From: Trichodelitschia bisporula | Taxonomy: Eukaryota; Ascomycota; Dothideomycetes; Phaeotrichales; Phaeotrichaceae | NCBI GenBank assembly: GCA_010356995.1 | Contig: ML996702.1 | Span: forward strand, 551,844 to 615,843 | Direction of reading: 5' to 3' | Length of the DNA stretch: 64,000 bases | In this document: positions 22,476-34,054 of the stretch, in pieces | How the letters are laid out: every line of letters starts with the position of its first letter | How positions within the stretch are numbered: position 1 is the first letter of the stretch | Program-made: the position numbers and the translations under genes | The notes under the pieces: generated by a model | The model's database searches: none | Told to the model about the DNA's origin: nothing | The model's input: only the letters and a program-made list of their open reading frames with translations

Positions 22476-24780
22476 TCATTCAGACGAAAGGCGAGCCAGC
22501 TGAGAAGCCGGGGCCAGGCCCGGGGTGTAGAGGGCAAATTCACCCATAACCGTCCCCTTAGGGATGACGGTTCCAGTCTTTAGGACCATGTGCTTGGGTA
22601 TAACCGACCGGGCTGGCAGGAGCATGGCCGTTGGAATTCTTATCGACAAGTGCAGAATGCTGTCAACCTTTAATATAAGCTCTTCCTCCAGCATCTGGGC
22701 GTCCCCGGCCTGGACCGGTTCCGACTGCACCGGAGTGCCCACGAACGAGCTGACGATGCTAGCCTCATTGATCCCCGACTCCGTGAAGGTACGCGTAGGG
22801 GAGAAGAACTCGGAAGCGCAAAAGCGCCTCCGTTTCCCCACCCTCGCGTATATATAAACCTCCACCGCCCGCACGATATAATTGCCATGTATAAGGCGTC
22901 CGGCGGATGGCGCGTTTGGGAACCATTTCAAGCCGAATAAGAGGAAGGGGCTGTTCCAGGGGCCATCGCCACCGATGATGCCAGACCCGCTCGATTTCTC
23001 ATCCTCCCTATACTCCCGGCGAGCAATTCGATTTATATTGCTGAATGTTGTGTTTTTGACTGATGATATTTTCGGTGAGGGGGAAGACCGTGAGCAAGGC
23101 GGTTCGGTGTTGACTCGAACCGAGCCTTTTCTGCCGCATACTGCTCTGGAGGTAGGATACCCAGTTGGTAACGACGAGGTGCAGCGGACTGGTGGGTTTC
23201 GGCCGTCGCAAATGACTGAGCGTCGGAGGCATCGTCTTGGTCTTCGCCGTCCTGCCGGTTCGCTGCCTATACCGAGAAAGTATAGAGACTCTGCAGCTAA
23301 CGGGGAACGCTCGTTAGGCTTCGACTCTCCGCCTTCAATCAGCTATACCGCGCGGTTGAACATGTCTGCGATCGTTGACTTGAACCTATGTGTGGGAATA
23401 GGTACCCTGCCGATCTGTCGCTCCGGTACTCCACCATACCCCGCAAGAGATCAATGACGTTGATAAAGGCCTTGACTATCCAGTGGCCGCCAGCACCGAA
23501 CAAGCCTCTGCTTTGAAGGTATATACAGGGGGCGAGATGAAAGCAATCGATGATGGACAACGCAATCAGATCCAAGGCTAAGTCGACGACGCGCGGGATG
23601 TATAATTCGAGTTCGCGGGCGGCGTTGACATCTGTGACCGTCTGACTGCGCGGAGGCTGATAGGTTCGATCAAAGTCTGGGAAGGACTCGACAGCGGGCG
23701 AGAGTGGTTTCAATTCCACGGTTACAGCGTTGTGCGGTTCATGAAGGGGGATGTGCGGAGTGTGAGAATGCGGTTTGCAGATGGATTGTGCACGGCCGTA
23801 TACGAATCAGGTAAAGCAATGGTATCGTTGGCGGAATCGAAGATGCGGGCCTTCTTGCCAGATCCGAGAGAGCGCTTGATGTACGCAGAAATATAGAATG
23901 CGAACGTCGGAGCGCTTTAGATCAGCCGTTGCTCATCGCACCAATGAGGACGTTTGTATATCCTCAACGACCTCGATACCTTCGACCGAGATGATATAGA
24001 CCTATGCCTAGCGGGTGTTCGCATAGCCCCTAGGTCATAGTATACTAGGGTGACCTACCGTGAAGGTTTCGTCCGCTTCGTCGGGAGGTACGTCTGGTAC
24101 TTGCTGATCAGGAACCCCGGCATGCTCTCTTCTTCGGCAAGGGGAGCGGACTCCTTGATTGTCTTCGAGTCCATGGTGCTATGCAGCTCCGCTGTTAGCA
24201 TGATATTATTGTGGTCGGCCGTAGTCATCCTCACCTTTCCCATTGCAGTCAAACCGTTGCAAAGTTTCTCTGGAAGCGATGACCGGCGCGGTGAGTGCTT
24301 ATGGCGCAGCAACCGTGGGCTTCAGAACCTTCGACGACGATGCCGCCTTGTGCGCTTTGAATGTCGACGTTTTAAAGGCGCCTTTCCCCGAGCTCTTGAG
24401 GGTTTTCTTGGAGGGAATGCTGGGGGGAACGTCCGGGTCGGTGCTGTCCACGAACACCGAGACGGGCGGGATGTAGACATATTCCGGAGCGGGGCCAGCC
24501 ACCGATAGGGCGGCGAGGGCGACTTGCAGCTCATCAGCATCAGCAGGCGGATCGGCTGTAGTAGCATGCTCGGCGGCGGATTCATCGGGCGCGGCGGCGG
24601 CAATGCCAGGCGCGGCTGCGGCATCTATCGAGAGGGTCCCAAACACATCTGGCAGAGTATTGATGTTAGCGGCCGGAGCGGCGGGAGCACTGGTCGGAGC
24701 GGCCGAATTGACATGACCGAGTTTGGTTGATGATGGCGTATATATTTGAGAGATGATTCTAGCAATATTACCAACCGGAC
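22476..24780 (-). pseudogene. Unrecognised, probably decayed gene
   Basis: Coding-like sequence runs right to left through this lower-GC stretch but does not assemble into one open frame. From 5' to 3': an Ala/Pro-rich part (24780-24299) including VGNIARIISQIYTPSST and YVYIPPVSVFVDSTDPD; an acidic stretch VPPDEADETFT; after a plausible intron, VYIISVEGIEVVEDIQTSS, then in-frame TGA codons; a segment (23719-23339) with ARELELYIPRVVDLALDLIA and SIIDCFHLAPCIYL that may be helical; a Gln/Asp-rich stretch near 23230; and a C-terminal part (22931-22476) with PTAMLLPARSVIPKHMV and GTVIPKGTVMGEFALYTPG. I do not recognise the family; the last segment recalls a hexapeptide-repeat turn but this is weak. 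A real gene with many small introns remains possible. Confidence 0.35.
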
Positions 24781-25317
24781 TCTTCCTGTAGGGAATCTAA
24801 CTTACTGTAAAGGGGCATTAGTTATAAGAATGACAATATTGAATAATCATGAGCTGTGGAATATAGAACAAAGCACGAGCTCCGTTGCGGAGGTCGCAAG
24901 GCACCATGTCCAGGCGAGATGGGTAGGAGAAATCTGCGAGAAGTGTGGCATTTGCAAACGTGTGAATTTTCGATGCAGTGCTCAAAAGAGTCTATACAGA
25001 AATGTACCAAAGGCAATGATCGATGAAGAGTGATGTTGTAAAGAAAGAAATCCAGCAAGCGAGTCAAGTAATTTACCTCCCGCGACGAGCATTTACGCCC
25101 GCACGGACCACTAAGCGAGCCAATCACCACCAACCTCCGTCACCAGCTCTCGGACCGACAATTCCCCGCCGCAACCTCACCACCACACACCCAATCACCG
25201 CGTCACGCATCGCCGCGCGCCGCAGCAGCTCACAACAACTACCCGTCGCACATCGCATCGCGCACTCGCTCAACCCGTTACTTCCCACCTCATCTCTTCG
25301 TACACAAAAGAGCCGCG
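24781..25317. other. Intergenic region upstream of LSm3
   Basis: About 540 bases of moderate AT content with no supportable gene. It lies upstream of LSm3 on the plus strand and upstream of the remnant on the minus strand. A CAC/ACC-rich stretch at 25130-25260 probably belongs to the LSm3 promoter or leader. Confidence 0.5.
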
Positions 25318-25712
25318 ATGGCCTCCCCCTCCGAACCCGGCAACCGCCCCGACGAGCCCCTCGACCTAGTCCGGCTGTGCCTCGACGAGATCGTCTTCGT
25401 GAAGCTGCGCGGGGACCGCGAGCTCAAGGGCCGGTTGCACGTAGGCTCCCATACACCCTTCAACCCCAAGCCCACACTCTGACATACACTCAGGCGTACG
25501 ACAGCCACTGCAACGTGGTCCTCGGCGAGGTCGAGGAGACGATATACAAGTTCGAGGAGGATGACGAGGATGCGGAGCCGGTGGTTAGTGTCCTGTGTGG
25601 GGTTGTGCGGGCGCCCGACTGACTGACGGAATAGACGATCAAGAAGCAGTCCGAGATGCTGTTTGTGCGGGGTGATTCGGTGGTGTTGATTTCGCCGAAT
25701 CCGCCTTCGTGA
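25318..25712 (+). CDS. lsm3: U6 snRNA-associated Sm-like protein LSm3
   Basis: Subunit of the heptameric LSm rings: LSm2-8 binds the 3' end of U6 snRNA in the nucleus, LSm1-7 acts in cytoplasmic mRNA decapping and decay. Exons 25318-25440, 25494-25583 and 25635-25712 give 96 residues, the normal size. The start [20 protein letters not shown] leads into the Sm1 motif ([25 protein letters not shown] region, interrupted by intron 1 between GRLH and AYDSH), then [12 protein letters not shown], an acidic insert EEDDEDAEP, and the Sm2 motif [14 protein letters not shown]. The second donor could be read three bases earlier; GTTAGT at 25584 is the better match. The gene is convergent with the cyclin gene. 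Confidence 0.95.
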
Positions 25713-26491
25713 TGGGGGAGTAGGGTAACCTTACATGCGTGCTGCGGAAGTGGCTGGAATTATTTTGAAAAGCAGGGTTTGAGGGGATTCAGGAGTGGAA
25801 GAAGTAGAAAACAAAGGCAGCGACTCTTTGTATGAAGGGATACGGCTTTGATACCCTGACAGAAGTAGACACACGGCGTCAGAGCTCGAAAGCGGATGAC
25901 GACTATGAGGGACCGAGTCAGAGGAATAAAGGCCTGGGAGATGATGAGCAGTGTCGCACCGCTGGTCATAGATGACAATGCGATTATGTTTTAGAAGCAT
26001 CAATTCATTGACGCCGGACTCGCGTTATATACACCCGAAGACTCCATTCCCATCCGCGCCCCATACGCCCAGCAATAACGCCGCCCATCTACTCATAGCA
26101 CACCCCTTGAAATCGAAGACTCAAAAAGGGAATAAAGATGTCAAGTCATCGCGTCATTCCATCGTGAACGCGACACTGAAGCACTCGACAAAGCGAGCAA
26201 AAACGGATGAAATGAGGGACAAGAAGGCGGGGTATTAAAGACTTTCAAAGCATGTCCATACATGCCGACAATACGCCTCCACCAAGCGGCAGAGGCGCAA
26301 CAGAGACCGGTCCAGGAGCAAATATTCGCTAAAGGTTGAGCCGTCGCTCTTCATTACGCTATCCCTCCAGGTGGCCCAAGGATAAAAGGATAGGGTATCC
26401 TAGTGCTGGAGATGACATCGCTTGGGTATTCGCAATTGCAAACCAGAACGAAAGACGACGGGGTATGCGAAGCGGAGGACAATCCAAGAGG
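25713..26491. other. Intergenic region between convergent genes
   Basis: About 780 bases between the stops of LSm3 (plus) and cyclin B (minus). No gene is supported; it should contain both 3' untranslated regions and polyadenylation sites. Confidence 0.55.
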
Positions 26492-28480
26492 CTACCGCTT
26501 GCGCAACGACTGGCTGCCGCAGCTGTCGCGCCCAGCGGGCGGCAGGATGAATCCCCGCGCCAGCTCGGCTTCGACGAAGATAGAGGCGCGCTTGAACCGG
26601 CTCGCTGTGTACTTATCGTACACGGCTGAGTGATGCTTACGCGGGTTGTCGCAGCACTCAATGGTGATAGAGAGCAAGGTGCGGAGCTGTGAGTAGGTGT
26701 ACTGCGAGTAGTGCACATGGGCTGGTCCCTAGAAGAGGTTAGGTTGATCTTGTGTCTGGAAAAAAAGAGTCATACCCAATCGCCCTTGTTGAGCAGGAGG
26801 CGTGCCAAGCAGTGGGCGCCCGCAGCGGCGAAGCTGGGCAGACAGCCGACGAACCGCTCGTCCATGATCATGACTTCCAGAAAGTATTTAGCCAGCGTGC
26901 GGGTCTCGAGATCGTAGTCGTCAGCCTTGCTAATACGCCGGAGGAAGCTCATCGGGCCGGGCCATCCGAGCTCAAAGTCCAGCATGCTGAGCATGTACCG
27001 CTCAGCCTTCAGAATCTCGTCCGCGGTGTACCCGCTGTCGACCATGTAGACAATCTCCTGGACCGATGGGCAGTTGATTTCCTCATACTTGGCAGCAAGG
27101 AGGATGGCAGTCGCACCAACCAGCTGCAGTTTGCCAAGAGACACGACCTTAACAGATAGGAAGCGGTCAACATAGTTGACGGCGAGGAAAAGCGTCTCCG
27201 GAAGCAGCTGGAAACGTGCATGCACCTGGATCAACCAGTCCACGAGGACAGCACGCATGGACCACTGGATCTCCGTCTGCGTATTCATGTAGTTGGCGCT
27301 GGGCGTCATGCGGTCCTACGGGGGTGAGCAGATGTTAGAGAGCAGATACGGTACGTCTTACCTCAAGCTTCTGCATGTAGGCGAAAATTTCCTCACTGTA
27401 CTCGGCCACCATGGATGTATCCCACGACTCCTCATCTTCCATTTCCGAAGGACGCGTAGCATCGACGAAGATCTTCGCGCTTTCGAGCTCGCGCTGCACA
27501 CGGGCAGTAACCTTGGGAGCAAGTACGGCCGTGAACCCGCTCGTAGTGTTGTCTCCGCGAGACGGAACCGAGTGCGAAGTGGTGTAACCCTCAGCATCGA
27601 AGTACTCGTCTTCCTCTTCCTCAAGCCAGTACTCTTCGTGTTCTACAGCACTATCCAAGGCGGCAAGAGGAGGAAGGGAGAGATCATCGAGAGGCAACGG
27701 AACAGCGGCAGCTTCGACGGGAGGCAGGACAACCTTCTCGGCCTGGATTTGGGGGTCTAGCAGACGATGAGGATCATATAACATAGACGCCATGGGTTTG
27801 AACTTACCGAGGGTTTCAATTGAGGCGAGCAGAGAGGAGGACCTCGAGTTTTCTTCGTCAGAAGTATCGTAGTCCTTCCTCGCCACAGGCTCTGCAACAG
27901 CAAGCGGATCCGAGTGAACGGCATCAAGACTGGGAAGCGCCTTTTCGCACTGAAGATTGAGAAGCTGATCACTCGCAGGCGCAGTCTCACGGAATATCGT
28001 GGTACTCCGCTTGGTGAGTGTCTTCCGGGCGATAGGTGCCTCAACGGGCAGCTCGACACCCTCGGATTTGACCTGGGTGGAGATATTCACAGAGCTCGGG
28101 ACGGCGCTCTTCAGCACAATGCTGGACAACGGGCGTTGGGCCGGGCGAAGGAGAGCTGCGGTTTTGAGCGCGCTGTTCTCCGAGACCTCTTTAAGCGGCT
28201 GGAGCGCCTTCTTGACCGGGCCGTCGGAACCCTTTGCGGGCAGCGCGTTATCATCCCTCGCGACGGTCTTGCTGGTGTTGCTCACGTCCGCAAAGGCGGT
28301 GCGCCGCTGCGGGTTCGCTTTGATGCCATTCATGCCATTCTTCAACAATGTTGACAGGGCCGATGCCGACTTCGTGCGCTGATGCAGCAGCTTGCCGGGT
28401 CCCGATTGCGCGACGGGCGCATTTTCGTCGCGCACGCGCGTAACGCCGCGAGGTCTGAGGGGCTTTTGGGTTATCAGCAT
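26492..28480 (-). CDS. nimE: G2/mitotic-specific B-type cyclin (NimE/Cdc13 family)
   Basis: Regulatory partner of the Cdk1 kinase (NimX/Cdc2) that drives entry into mitosis. Exons in order of translation: 28480-27362, 27315-26776 and 26728-26492, giving 631 residues. A destruction box RTAFADVSN (about residues 60-68) lies in the N-terminal tail and matches RxxLxxxxN with Phe at the Leu position; it should target the protein for APC/C ubiquitination. The long middle part is low in complexity and acidic near EEYWLEEEEDEYFD. The cyclin box begins after intron 1: MRAVLVDWLIQVHARFQL, then LFLAVNYVDRFLS and ILLAAKYEEINCP, followed by the C-terminal cyclin fold ending with KRASIFVEAELARGF. The frame is open upstream to 28765, but MLITQKPLRPRG at 28480 fits the family best. 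Introns are 46 and 47 bases. Confidence 0.95.
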
Positions 28481-31400
28481 TGCGAAGATGAGGTGTTGTG
28501 GTTGAGATGGGGGGTTGGATGGGGTTGGTTTGGATGAAGTTAAAATGTGGGAGGCAGGTCGACGTACCTTTGCTTCCATTGCGCTTGTCCTTTGAGTCGT
28601 CCTTTCCATCCGATGTTCCGTGCCGATGCTAGAAAAGCCGAGTCCGCCCTGAGATATCCGTCTTTGAGATGTTGTAGTCCGGACAATCTGAAAATGACAG
28701 GCCGGTCCGATGGGGTATGCAGAAACCTTTTCAAAGCGAAGCGAGTCTGACGAAAAGGAGAACACGAGCGCAAGCCGAACACATCCAACAAAACCAAGAG
28801 GACCACTAAACCTGCTTCATGAACAGACTCTGAGTTGCGATTGCCGATATGGGAGTCGCAGCCGGGGATAGAGTCCGTCGCTGAGGAAGCAAGGCTTTAT
28901 GGATGGAAGTGAATGTTTTGGGGTGACAACTTTGAAGTGGACAAGGCAGGGACCTCTCCGCAAAACAAACATGTCGGCAGGAGCACGGTAAACAAGCGCG
29001 GAACGGGCTGACATGGGGTCTTGTTGACACTAGCCCGTAAACAGTCCGTGTGCACGGTGACAGGCAGCGCAAAAGAGGAATAGCGTCTTGGCCCCCGACC
29101 TGGCCACTGTTCCATCAGCGAGTGCTTGACGACCAACCGTAGCAACGCCGTCGTCGGGCTGGTGACTGTACGACTTGCTGCTTCCTGCAAGGTACCAACA
29201 ACGGCCCTTGGTTTCTGGTTCGGCATCAGCATCTCCATCCCGCCAGGGGAGGTGTCGCGATGTCTGGTTGCCGGAGCTCCGCTTGCTGCTGGTGGAGGAC
29301 ATGGCGTGCAGTAGCCCCAGTTGACTGCATGAGAAGGTAAGCCCGAGCACCGGCGAGTGGCTTTGCGAGTCTGCGTCGTGGGGATTTTCCATTCCGTGTC
29401 ACCAACGAGCCGCCCTTGTTTTGGGAGGAGTTCGCATGTTGCAGCGACAATGAGAGACGTCAAGGTGAAACGGAAGAGACGGGGTCGATGTGGTTCGGGA
29501 TACGTGGGACTGCGATCGACCGAGAGCAGCGACAGGCGCAATTGGGAGCTTCTTCTTAGGAACCGACTTGCATGCACTTAGGAAGCCGAGACAGAAGCCG
29601 GCGCAAAACAGCGGGCCGGGTGGCAGTACGGAGCCAACGCTGCAACAATGACAGTAGAAGTGATTCGTGAATTCCGTCCGATATAAAAGTGTGCGGAGTA
29701 AGCACTGCATTTCAGATCTGGATCTGTCGGCTTTGCTTGCGCATTAGCTTCGCTCCCTCTGGGGTGACCCTGGGGCTGGTTGAAGCTCTGCGGTCGCCAT
29801 GACGAATCCAATCTGTCGGTCCCAGGAAGCAGGCCCAATAGCAAGCATCATGCCAGTGATATTGGACAGTAAACAGGTCATAAAGTCGATGGCGATGATG
29901 GTACTCCGTATTGCGGAGGGCTGATACGTAGTACCTCTGTAGTTCTAGATCGCAGTGTGAGTCCTAAACTTATAAGTGGCTTGGGTGAAAAATAGCAACC
30001 AGCTCATCACCAGGCGCTGGAGCCCAAGTTCTTTTCGTTGTACTGTACATATTACTGGCACACCAAGATACCTCAGTCAATCGTGCATTCCCCGGATACA
30101 TCCAGCGGCGTATGCAGTATTGCTTCAGAACGGGGCTTTACTCGGACGCTGTGACGCATTCGCGGTTCGAGAAGCCATCCATAGCTCCTGGGTATCTCGA
30201 GGCAGGTGAACCAAGGTAAGATTGAAGGTGAGCCTCTCCAGCAGAGAAACGTGAATGTCTGGTTGTGGACCTGTCCCATAGCATATCTATATGGAATCGT
30301 GGCGCCTGATTTACGACTCATTTTTGCATGCTTTCGGTTGTTGACATTTTGTACAGATGTATCCATTTTGAAGCCGAGATACTGACAGTAGACTTCCTCT
30401 TCTCACGTTGCGACACTCGCTCAGCACATTTTCATCCGAAAGAACGATTTTCTCAATACAGGAACTTGAAACCTAGGATATTTCCGGCCAAATTTGGAAC
30501 GTGCATTCCATTTTGTCGCACGGTAGAATATGTAGACTGTTCCGGCGCAAGTGGTGGGTTGATCGTCGTTACGGGCCACTGACGCGCAATCCCACCTAGT
30601 TAAGCTTCGCAGCCCTCAGCTTAACTATTCAAGGTGGTACCGTGATGGTGCTCTTTTACGTTCCAGATCCCATCACTGGCAGAGAAGCAGCTCTCCTCGG
30701 ATACAGTGCTGAACAGTAAGGGGGTGCATCCTCAAACCTGTTGCGCACAGAAATCCCGCTGGTGATGTCGTCATTGGCCAGAATTGATTGCGACAAGGAA
30801 ACTTCGGAGATTCTCGGCCCGGTCCGATGACCTCTGACGTAGTACCCCACATTCGCAGCGCGTCTTTCAAAAAACCCCGCGATACACAACAATGCGAGTA
30901 TCCGCCCCAACACCGCCGAATTTTGTTCAAAGACGCATGAATGAAATGCGCTTCTGTTGGTTACGCTACATCAATCTTCAAAACGTATGCGCCATACCTC
31001 TATTCCTTCAAATTGAAATGTGCGGTTTCGAATCTCCACCGTCGCGTCGCCACGCGAACGTGACGCCATCCCACGTGACCGGAATGGGTCCTCCCCTCGC
31101 CCTACTCCGCACTTCCACATTTCCATTTCCTTCCTTCTCTCGAGGGTCACGGCCTCACGGAGCTGGTTGTTGGCTCTTTTGCATCCGGCTCGCTCGGAGC
31201 GGGCTGTTCACGGCCTCAGCCGAAATTGCGGGAGGCGGAAAAGCCGCGCCGTCGTCGGGAGCCTATCGCTTGGACGGGCTCCGCGACGTCTCAAACCGGG
31301 AGCCCTCAATCTTGCGATAACCCTTGCCCCCTGGCTGTCCACGTTCTCGCAGGTGATTGAAGACAGACAGTTGCCCTACGACAGCTCAACATAACGGGTG

Positions 31401-33400
31401 CAAAAAGGGAAGTTTGTTTTCGCATATGCTGGATTTGGAGGATGCGCATAGAGTCCAATCCGTGTGCGCCCGCTTTGCGCGCCGCCTTGCACACCGTTTG
31501 TGCTGACCAGCGCAGGCGCATTTCTGACATGCACATTTGCATGCTGCCCAGACCGATTGCGACTCTCCCTGAACAGTGTAGGGAACGCGTGGATACCGCT
31601 TGCGCAAGCGGTTTTCGATGGAGATCATGGGGTGACTAGGTCGCCAGAGTCTTCCGTTTCCTGCCGCAGCTAAGCTCCACACCAGATTGTATCATCCCTT
31701 GAACTTCTGGGCCCCATATTCTATTGGCATAGACGCACTGTGGCGACATCGGCTTGCTGTTACTGTGGTAGTTGTTATCGGAGTCCAGTCCTTCTCTCCG
31801 CAGAATGAACACGGGGCGCGGGCGCCGCGCGCACCAAGCAGCGTATGCGATCGCCAGGCCAGTGGCTGCTTTTTCTTCGCAGGAGAACGCGCCCCATGCA
31901 ACCCCCGGCTCCCGTTGGTTGGCTGCATTCGAGCGTTTCCTTACTGTTGTTTGCAGAGCGCGAAATATATATGAGACACTCCGGGTAACTTCAGTCGCAA
32001 GCTTGCTGCGCTGTCCAGCCCACCGGGGGGTTGTGGGTATTTGCTTGGACGGGTTTTATGGGGTCAACCCCGCGGGTCCCGGGTTGGTTCGACTGGCTCG
32101 ACAATTCCAGACTCGTTTTAACTCAACAAGTTGCAAAGCCGACCGACGGAGAAGCGATTGTGGTTGCGGTGGGCTAGCTCCGAATCGGAGCCCTGGCTTG
32201 CGCTCCCGACCCGCGCCGTGCCGTTCTTAACGCCTTACATAAGCCTACTGTTTGGCAGGCGGGGTGAAATCGCCGGGCTGCGCATTCTGATCCAACAAGC
32301 CCCAGGGCTGTTTGGGGACAGCCAAGTGAGTGCGCCATGGGCTCTGCGTCTTGCAACCCCTCGTTTGCTGGTCGCATAGAGTTGGGTTTGAGGAAGAGGT
32401 AGGAATGCGGAGACAAACCGCTCCCTTTCGGCCTCTCCCGAACACGGAGAGCAGGACCTACGAGAAAACCGAAAGAACGCGGGCACGAGAATTCACAACC
32501 CCCATGGCGCTTGGCGGCAAGTTGTACGCGCATCTCTGGTCTGATCATGGTGGCAGCGGATGCAGAGAAGCAGAAAGGTCGTCAAGAAGAGGGGTCTTTT
32601 CCCTTCTTCTGCCAAACTTGTGCGCTGGGGCACAAGATTCTTGCCCATAACTTCTCTCTGCTTCTCTCATCGTCGCCCCCAGCGCGGGGCAATCTCGCCA
32701 TGGCTTTCTCGCCCTTGAGGTGGGAGAGGGGCGGGGGGTTCATGGTTGCGGGAAGTGTGTGTCTGGCATGCACTCGTAGCCATGGCGCGGATTGGCCGGA
32801 GGCTATGCGCTGGCTTCGACTCTCTCCCTTCGACGCTGGCATGCGCCGACTAGCTTTTTTGCGAAAGCAAAAGACTGGACGACGCTTCTTCGCCTGCTGC
32901 AGCCCGCAGCCCATTGAAATGATTGAGTGCGCAGTGATATTCAGCGTTTCCACCTGGGGAGGATGATGGGGGATCGGTGGGCGCGCGGATGGTGAACTAG
33001 TTCTAGTGCCGCCGATATTGGGCATGTCCGCGCCATGTCTGCGCTGAGAAGGCATCTTTCAAACGCCGTCGTTCTGTTGCTGTAGATGTTATGGGAATTA
33101 GCAAAGGAAGAAGACCTTGTTTTCATGATACTTGTTGCAGCAAAGCAGCATGCCCGTAGTTGGGCATTCCGGCGGCGCTCGAGGTCGGCTGCGCATAGCG
33201 GGCGCTTGCTTTTTATATACACAAGTTTGGCGCTGCGCAGATGATTTTACAGCTAAATTATGATTGACGGTTTTTGAATCTGCTACTTTGATGCTCTTTG
33301 GCTTGCGTAAAGTGACATATCACGGGCATTGCGTTGTTTTGGGGGCACGAGGTTCCATTCAGGCGACCGCCAGTTCCCCAACCTTAAGACTCGCTTCTTC
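28481..33400. other. Five-kilobase region without recognisable genes
   Basis: Between the divergent cyclin and Zn2Cys6 genes I see no gene. Frames such as 28897-29577 (minus) have random composition and no family pattern. GC content is lower than in the first 14 kb. The right end, from about 33360, becomes CT-rich and probably starts the Zn2Cys6 leader. A GTAC palindrome lies at 30040-30049. Confidence 0.5.
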
Positions 33401-34054
33401 AACTCCAGCGCCCTCCACTCTCCACCTCCACCTCTCCAACCGCCGAACACACCCACAACAACCACAACAACCACCACACCTGATATGTAAGTAAATACCC
33501 GTTTTCCAGTCTCGCATTCTCGCTCGTCTTGATGCGCACCATTTGCCATCATTCTGACGCCCGCGCCCTGCACAGTGCAACCGGCTCTCCTCAGACCAGC
33601 GACACAACGCAACATCCGCCATCAACCAGCGTCACGCTTCACTTGCTCATCACTGGTATGTCTATCCCTTTGCTTGCATCCCGCGACCTGTGCGAGCCAT
33701 CTTTGATGCCGCCAACTCGTTGCGTCTTGACAGTCGGGGGCCGCCTCGTCGCAGGACCGCCCCCCCCCCCCTCTGACCAGGTTGAGGGCGGTCGCTGTCA
33801 TCGAGCACTCCAAGCCATCGTTGCCAACGTGCATCAACTTGACTTTCATTCCATTCTCAATGGTACATCGCTAACATTTGGTCTCATAGACGCCTCCTCG
33901 CTGCTCGCTTCTCGCTCCCGATAGCCAGTCGCCGCGCTTGCGACACCGGCGAGAGCCACCCCGGACCAGCTGGTACACTTTTATCCAACATTAATTCCGG
34001 CATTCCACACACCGATACATATATAAAACACTTGATCGAGGTCGTGGATTCAAG
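33401..34054 (+). promoter_or_regulatory. Probable leader of the Zn2Cys6 gene, with candidate introns
   Basis: A CT/CA-rich stretch followed by good splice signals suggests a spliced 5' untranslated region. Candidate introns are 33487-33575 (GTAAGT to GCACAG) and 33656-33733 (GTATGT to TGACAG). A further donor-like GTACAT with GCTAAC and CATAG at 33863-33889 is too short to be an intron with that donor. Confidence 0.4.

Noticed and set aside
22476-22931. Hexapeptide-repeat acyltransferase tail, as in NRPS-like proteins
   Set aside because: Only one short segment (LPARSVIPKHMV, then GTVIPKGTVMGE) recalls the pattern; there is no repeated six-residue register and no AMP-binding domain nearby.
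28897-29577. 226-codon minus-strand frame
   Set aside because: No family pattern, random composition and no supporting signals.
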